Below are positions 59,870-64,000 of a DNA stretch of 64,000 nt, piece by piece. Positions within the stretch are counted from its first letter, which is position 1. Each line of letters starts with the position of its first letter. A model generated the notes under the pieces. It was not told the origin of the DNA. It did not search any database and worked only from the letters and a program-made list of their open reading frames with translations. The stretch spans positions 12,591 to 76,590 of the forward strand of contig JAZNQO010000027.1 of NCBI GenBank assembly GCA_045590215.1. The letters are read 5' to 3'. The stretch comes from RUG563 sp045590215 (GTDB lineage: Bacteria; Bacillota; Clostridia; Christensenellales; Aristaeellaceae). Both the position numbers and the translations under genes were made by a program.

Positions 59870-60750
59870 AAGCGTTGCCGAAACTGAAACAATTTAACCT
59901 GAAAAAGGCCACTGTCTATGCCATCGTCATCAACGCCTTCCAGATTCTGTCCATGATTGCGCTGGCGATTTATGTGCTGACGGATGAATTCAATCATGTA
60001 TTGCAGGATTCCCTGGGCGATATATTGATCCTGATGCTGGCTGTGGTGGTCATATGGGGGGCCGTTGTGGATATCCGGGATGCCATCCACGCACGGCGGC
60101 TGCATGTGAAGCTACACGGGCTGGACGAAACAGTGACCCAGATGACAGATCTGAACCACGCCCTCCGTGCCCAGCGGCATGATTTTCTCAATCATCTGCA
60201 GGTGGTATACAGCCTCATGGAAATGGAAGAATTTCAGGAAGCCCAGCAGTATATCGGCCAGGTATACGGCGATATTCAGGATTTGAGCAAAACCCTCAAA
60301 ACCGCCTGTGCTCCCGTGAACGCCCTGCTCCGTGCCAAAATAACCGAAGCGGAAGGGCGCAATATCCCTTTGGAAGTCACCGTTCGGGCGGACTGGAAAC
60401 ACCTTTCCATCCCGGCATGGGAAATGTGCCGGGTGCTCTCCAATCTGATTGACAACGCTATGGATGCGCTGGATGGATGGAAAAATCCACACATTCACGT
60501 CACCCTTTGGGAGGATGTGCATCGCTTCGCCTTTTCCGTTATGAATAACGGGCCCATGATTCCGGCCCAAACCGCCGAACGAATCTTTGAAGCCGGGTTT
60601 TCCGGCAAGGGCGAAGGTCGGGGCATGGGGCTGCATATTTCCCAAAAAACCCTGCAAAGCGCAGGCGGAAATCTGTCCGTTGAAAGCAGCGAAGAAAAAA
60701 CCGTATTTTCCGGCTTTGTGCCGAAAAAAATAACTGCCCGGGAGGAATAA
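59866..60750 (+). CDS. Spo0B/CitA-type sensor histidine kinase
   Basis: A 294-residue protein with two N-terminal membrane segments (about residues 18-38 and 48-68) and a Spo0B-type phospho-acceptor helix LRAQRHDFLNHLQVVYSLME. A GHKL ATPase domain follows (NLIDNAMDAL, FEAGFSGKGEGRGMGLHIS). There is no response regulator beside it. ATGA overlap with the sigma gene couples their translation. It may feed a phosphorelay elsewhere. Confidence 0.88.
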   Translation: MKALPKLKQFNLKKATVYAIVINAFQILSMIALAIYVLTDEFNHVLQDSLGDILILMLAVVVIWGAVVDIRDAIHARRLHVKLHGLDETVTQMTDLNHALRAQRHDFLNHLQVVYSLMEMEEFQEAQQYIGQVYGDIQDLSKTLKTACAPVNALLRAKITEAEGRNIPLEVTVRADWKHLSIPAWEMCRVLSNLIDNAMDALDGWKNPHIHVTLWEDVHRFAFSVMNNGPMIPAQTAERIFEAGFSGKGEGRGMGLHISQKTLQSAGGNLSVESSEEKTVFSGFVPKKITAREE

Positions 60751-60752
60751 AA

Positions 60753-62543
60753 ATGCTGAAAGAACTGAAAAACCGCAATGAAATGGACCCCCGTTATACT
60801 TGGGATCTCACCGCAATTTATGAAAACATGGATGCCTTTGAAGCCGCTTTCGCAGAGGCTAAGGAAATGATCGGCCAGCTGCAAAAATGGCAAGGCCATG
60901 TGAAGGACGACCCCCGTACCGCCCTCCGGGAATATAGCAATCTTTACGAAAAAGTGGAACGGGTGTATACCTACATCGGCCTGTACCGGGACGAAGATAA
61001 CGGCGATCCCGTGCGCCAGCAGCTGTCTGACCGGGTTACAAGCCTGATGATCGCCGCCCGCAGCTCCGCCGCCTTCCTCGACCCCGAGCTTCTCATGCTG
61101 CCCGACAGCACTTTGGAAGAAATGCAAAACGACCCCTCCTTCTCCGATTTCAGCGAAATGCTGCGCCTTCTGCGCCGGGAAAAGAGCCATGTGCTGCCGG
61201 CAGAGCAGGAAGCGTTGCTGGCCGGTATGGGGGAAATCCGGGGCACGGCTAACGATGTGTTTTCCAAGTTCAATAACGTGGATTTGCCCCTGCCCATGGT
61301 GCCGGACGGCGAGGGCGGCCAGGTGCAATTGACCCACGGCAATATGGGTCCCCTGCTCCGCAGCCGGAACCGGGATGTGCGCAAGGCTGCCTTTGAAGGC
61401 ATGCAAGGCACCTTTGCCAAGTTCCGCTCCACAGTAGCCGCCGCTTATGCAGGCTCCGTAAAGGGCGATGTGTTCATGGCACGGGCCCGAAAATACGAAA
61501 GTGCCCGTCAGGCGTCCCTCTACCCCTTGGAAATCCCCGAAGAAGTGTATGATAATCTGATTGCCGAAGTGGAAAAGGCTCTGCCTGCCATGGACGAATA
61601 TCTGAAAATCCGCAAGAAGAAGCTGGGCGTGGAGGAGCTGCATCTTTATGACCTCTATGTGCCTATCGTCAGCGATTTCGATATGAAGCTCACCTTTGAC
61701 GAAGCCTGCGATCTGGTCTGCGAAGGCTTGGCTCCCTTGGGCGAAGATTATATCGCCACCCTCCGGGAAGGCATGAAGAACGGCTGGATTGACGTCTATG
61801 AAAACAAGGGGAAAAAGAGCGGTGCTTATTCCTGGGGCTGCTTTGGCGTGCATCCTTATGTGCTGCTGAACCACTCCGACGATCTGGGCGGTGCCATGAC
61901 GCTGGCACATGAGCTGGGCCACGCCATGCACACCTTCCACAGCAATTCTGCCCAGTGCTTCATGAAGGCCGGCTATTCCCTGTTTGTGGCGGAAGTGGCC
62001 TCCACCTGCAACGAAGTGCTGCTCATGCATCATCTGATGAAGAAATTCAAGGGCAACAAGGCTGCCGAAGCCTATCTTTGCAATCAGCTGCTGGAAGAAT
62101 TCCGCACCACCGTCTTCCGTCAAACCATGTTTGCCACCTTTGAAAAGGAAAGCCATGCCATGTATGAACGGGGCGAAGCCATCACCGGCGATGCCTTGAG
62201 CCGTGTCTATTACGCCCTGAACGAAAAATACTACGGCCGGGAATGCGTGGTGGATCAGCTGATTGAAAACGAATGGATGCGCATCCCCCATTTCTATCGC
62301 AATTTCTACGTCTATCAGTATGCCACAGGCTTCTCCGCCGCCGTGGCCATTGCCGGCCGCATTATGAAGCTTGGGGCTCCGGCCGTGGAAGATTACAAGA
62401 AATTCCTGTCCGCCGGTTCCTCCGTGCCGCCCATTGAAGCGTTGAAATATGCCGGCGTCAATATGGCCGAGCCTACCGCCGTGCAGGAAGCCATGCAGGT
62501 CTTTTTGGATACCGTGAACCAGCTTAAAGCCATGGAAGAATAA
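60753..62543 (+). CDS. pepF: oligoendopeptidase F
   Basis: A 596-residue M3 metallopeptidase. The zinc site is LAHELGHAMHTF at about residue 385, with the third ligand in VAEVASTCNEVLL. The long N-terminal helical lid and KSGAYSWGCFGVHPYVLLN are typical. It degrades 7- to 17-residue peptides in the cytoplasm. It follows the kinase gene by 2 bases. Confidence 0.96.
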   Translation: MLKELKNRNEMDPRYTWDLTAIYENMDAFEAAFAEAKEMIGQLQKWQGHVKDDPRTALREYSNLYEKVERVYTYIGLYRDEDNGDPVRQQLSDRVTSLMIAARSSAAFLDPELLMLPDSTLEEMQNDPSFSDFSEMLRLLRREKSHVLPAEQEALLAGMGEIRGTANDVFSKFNNVDLPLPMVPDGEGGQVQLTHGNMGPLLRSRNRDVRKAAFEGMQGTFAKFRSTVAAAYAGSVKGDVFMARARKYESARQASLYPLEIPEEVYDNLIAEVEKALPAMDEYLKIRKKKLGVEELHLYDLYVPIVSDFDMKLTFDEACDLVCEGLAPLGEDYIATLREGMKNGWIDVYENKGKKSGAYSWGCFGVHPYVLLNHSDDLGGAMTLAHELGHAMHTFHSNSAQCFMKAGYSLFVAEVASTCNEVLLMHHLMKKFKGNKAAEAYLCNQLLEEFRTTVFRQTMFATFEKESHAMYERGEAITGDALSRVYYALNEKYYGRECVVDQLIENEWMRIPHFYRNFYVYQYATGFSAAVAIAGRIMKLGAPAVEDYKKFLSAGSSVPPIEALKYAGVNMAEPTAVQEAMQVFLDTVNQLKAMEE

Positions 62544-62556
62544 GGAGATGAGAAAA

Positions 62557-62898
62557 ATGGAAAACTGCCTGTTCTGCAAAATCATTGCCGGGGATATTCC
62601 TTCCGCCAAGGTGTATGAAGATGAATATTGCTACGCCTTCCGGGATATCAACCCCCAAGCCCCCACCCATGTGCTGCTGGTTCCGAAAACCCATGTAGCC
62701 AACATCGGCGAAATTGCGAAACTGCCCGAAAAGGCACAGACCGCCCTCTTTGCCGCCATCGAAAAGATCGCCGCACAGGAAAAGCTGGAAAACGGCTTCC
62801 GGGTGGTGTCCAATTGCGGCCCCGACGCCTGCCAGAGCGTACATCATCTGCATATCCACATTTTAGGCGGCCGCCAGATGGGCGAAAGCATGGCGTGA
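62557..62898 (+). CDS. HIT family hydrolase (Hint/HinT-like)
   Basis: A 113-residue histidine-triad protein: CLFCKIIAGDIPSAKVYED start with a CxxC, and the catalytic triad SVHHLHIHILGGRQMG. It hydrolyses adenosine phosphoramidates or similar nucleotides. I start at 62557 because AGGAG sits 10 bases upstream; the ATG at 62548 is too close. Last gene of the dnaE run. Confidence 0.94.
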   Translation: MENCLFCKIIAGDIPSAKVYEDEYCYAFRDINPQAPTHVLLVPKTHVANIGEIAKLPEKAQTALFAAIEKIAAQEKLENGFRVVSNCGPDACQSVHHLHIHILGGRQMGESMA

Positions 62899-62962
62899 TT
62901 GGTCAATTTTTTTCCAAATAATTGAACGAATTGTAAAATCAAAAAAAGTATCGAAAAATCTG

Positions 62963-62991
62963 TTGACGCACAAAAAAGAAAGCGTTATAAT
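62963..62991 (+). promoter_or_regulatory. rpsU promoter
   Basis: TTGACG, 17-bp spacer, TATAAT. Confidence 0.8.
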
Positions 62992-63026
62992 AAACCCACG
63001 GTCGCCATTCGCCCAAGATCGGCGTA

Positions 63027-63046
63027 GACGCCGTCGCCACGGCGTC
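63027..63046 (+). other. rpsU leader hairpin
   Basis: GACGCCGT / ACGGCGTC perfect 8-bp stem with loop CGCC in the rpsU leader. Confidence 0.5.
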
Positions 63047-63082
63047 GTATCCAGGCGAGATGTGCGAAGGGAGGGAAAACAA

Positions 63083-63256
63083 GTGTCTGAGGTTCATGTA
63101 AACAAAAACGAGTCTTTGGAAAGTGCTCTGAAGCGTTTTAAGCGTCAGTGCGCACGGGCTGGTGTGTTGGCTGAAGTTCGCAAGCGTGAACATTACGAAA
63201 AGCCCAGCGTAAAGCGCAAGAAGAAGGCGGAAGCCGCTCGCAAGCGGAAGTATTAA
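63083..63256 (+). CDS. rpsU: 30S ribosomal protein S21
   Basis: A 57-residue basic protein: SEVHVNKNESLESALKRFKR, ARAGVLAEVRKREHYEKPS, ending in a Lys/Arg-rich RKKKAEAARKRKY tail. GTG start at 63083 with GGGAGGG upstream; longer frames run through the leader hairpin. S21 joins the small subunit late and helps initiation. Confidence 0.96.
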   Translation: MSEVHVNKNESLESALKRFKRQCARAGVLAEVRKREHYEKPSVKRKKKAEAARKRKY

Positions 63257-63268
63257 TCCGTCCCAAAG

Positions 63269-63305
63269 AAAGCCCGGCTGTTCTTATGAATGGCCGGGCT
63301 TTTCG
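63269..63305 (+). terminator. terminator after rpsU
   Basis: AAGCCCGGC / GCCGGGCTT stem followed by TTTCG. Confidence 0.8.
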
Positions 63306-63347
63306 TTTGCCTTTTCTTCTGTTCCGATACGTTGTAATGTATGAATA

Positions 63348-63773
63348 TGTTATAATAAATGCAGGGCAAAGCCAATTTTCCAAATGAAAAATCGCAGGAT
63401 GTCGGGCGAAAGTAATTCAGAATTAGGAATTTGGAATGGGAAATTTGTTGTGCTTACAAATTAAAAACACGAGGAGCAATCAAAAGAAACACATCAAAAG
63501 CAATCGTAGGGGCGGTCATCAACCGCCCGTCATCGCATCATCAAACAAATTGACGCATCAAAAAACGCTTCAATTGACCCATTGTTACGGACGATCAATG
63601 ATCACCCCCTGCTTTATCTGGGTAAGAGACTCGTCATATCCGCATTTTTGTTATGGCTTCAGCCCATCTGCCCCACGGGCACGGCGGCGGTACGCCGCCA
63701 CTGGATGCGTGAGCCGACGGGGGAAAATAGGAAACAGCGTTGGGGGTAACTTGTTACCGTCCAACGCTTTTTT
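63348..63773 (+). ncRNA. candidate non-coding transcription unit
   Basis: An extended -10 (TGTTATAAT, 63348-63356) and a strong terminator (GCGTTGG / CCAACGC with inner GGTAAC / TTACC, then six T, 63737-63773) bracket about 410 bases without a convincing gene. Inside is a GGGCGGT / ACCGCCC hairpin at 63510-63528. The only long frame runs past the terminator and has no family features. It could equally be repeat debris. Confidence 0.3.
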
Positions 63774-63890
63774 CTTGTTTTCATTATGCCCGTGGCAATA
63801 TTACGTTTCATCAATTTTCATGGGGAAAAATGAATTTCAGTAAGTTTCATTTCCTTCGCCTGCCGGGTGCAGGGTGAATGAGGCGACCGG

Positions 63891-63921
63891 CCCTCCGGTG
63901 GAGGGAGCGGCTGAAAGCCGC
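63891..63921. repeat. adjacent hairpins near the right edge
   Basis: CCCTCC / GGAGGG (63891-63905) and GCGGCT / AGCCGC (63907-63921) lie side by side. The remaining sequence to 64000 has no recognisable gene; the element may continue outside the window. Confidence 0.4.
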
Positions 63922-64000
63922 AGGAAGCCGAATGAATCAACCGAAACAAGCATTGGGAGCGGCAGCGACCAAGGCGTAGATTGAGGTTGCGGGGAAGAGG

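Noticed and set aside
60495..62609. A 704-codon open frame on the minus strand opposite pepF and the kinase gene
   Set aside because: It has no family motifs and mirrors the codon bias of pepF, which has a complete M3 active site. Long antisense frames are common in this GAA/GGC/CTG-rich genome.
63436..63843. A 135-codon plus-strand frame near the right edge
   Set aside because: It crosses a strong terminator and a hairpin repeat, has no ribosome site and an irregular composition.

Overview
The window looks like one stretch of chromosome from an anaerobic, probably spore-forming member of the Clostridia (Bacillota). The pointers are a T-box leader ahead of hisS, an Asp23/AmaP/DUF2273 set, glutamine synthetase type III, Spo0B-type and GHKL kinases, a SpoIIQ-like protein, an archaeal-type AspRS, strong 17-bp-spaced TTGnnn/TATAAT promoters and strong AGGAGG ribosome sites. 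Host genes are moderately GC-rich and use GAA, GGC and CTG heavily. No tRNA, rRNA, CRISPR, phage or transposase gene is visible. The first gene is cut by the left edge.

Layout. 1-3.7 kb: amidohydrolase, M20 hydrolase, alanine racemase and histidine phosphatase. 3.9-5.9 kb: LytTR regulator with GHKL kinase. 6.0-6.9 kb: an AT-rich purN-like gene inside a cassette. 7.1-9.2 kb: DUF4867 protein and a sugar isomerase-family protein. 9.3-11.3 kb (minus): a secreted protein and rpsF-ssb-rpsR. 11.9-16.9 kb: gpmI, a zinc-ribbon membrane protein, deoC and a phosphosugar mutase. 17.1-18.4 kb: a second cassette of the same family, carrying an AraC/GyrI-like regulator. 18.7-21.6 kb: T-box, hisS, aspS. 21.7-31.6 kb: a long housekeeping run (Asp23 set, nusB, TsaD paralogue, folD, xseAB, ispA, PAP2-like protein, cysteine desulfurase, thiI). 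31.6-36.8 kb: an old-yellow enzyme, then DeoR regulator, nagB, glmM and a GlmU-like beta-helix protein (amino-sugar supply for the wall). 37-42.4 kb (minus): an operon of VTC-fold protein, DUF4956 protein and beta-helix lipoprotein, plus a kinase-like protein and a MATE exporter. 42.6-48.7 kb: envelope genes (M1 peptidase, GT2-GtrA, phosphodiester glycosidase, Lgt-like protein, DUF896, PrsA-like foldase). 49-52.9 kb: SpoIIQ-like protein, DUF3343 protein, class V desulfurase, YitT and PAP2. 53-62.9 kb: GSIII, then a tightly coupled run of dnaE, anti-sigma-like protein, sigma factor, Spo0B-type kinase, pepF and HIT protein. 63.1 kb: rpsU, then a possible non-coding transcript.

The most unusual content is a pair of transposase-less cassettes (about 5989-6917 and 17062-18386). 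Their left ends (about 122 bp, 108 identical without gaps) and right ends match each other. They carry short terminal inverted repeats and internal hairpins, one of which covaries between copies, yet each encloses a different AT-rich gene of foreign character. This resembles the mobile insertion cassette (MIC) idea known from IS231-type elements; this particular family is not one I recognise. Two further families of multi-hairpin intergenic repeats, also with compensatory stem changes, occupy the gaps near 11.6-11.8, 16.9, 18.4-18.7 and 48.8 kb.
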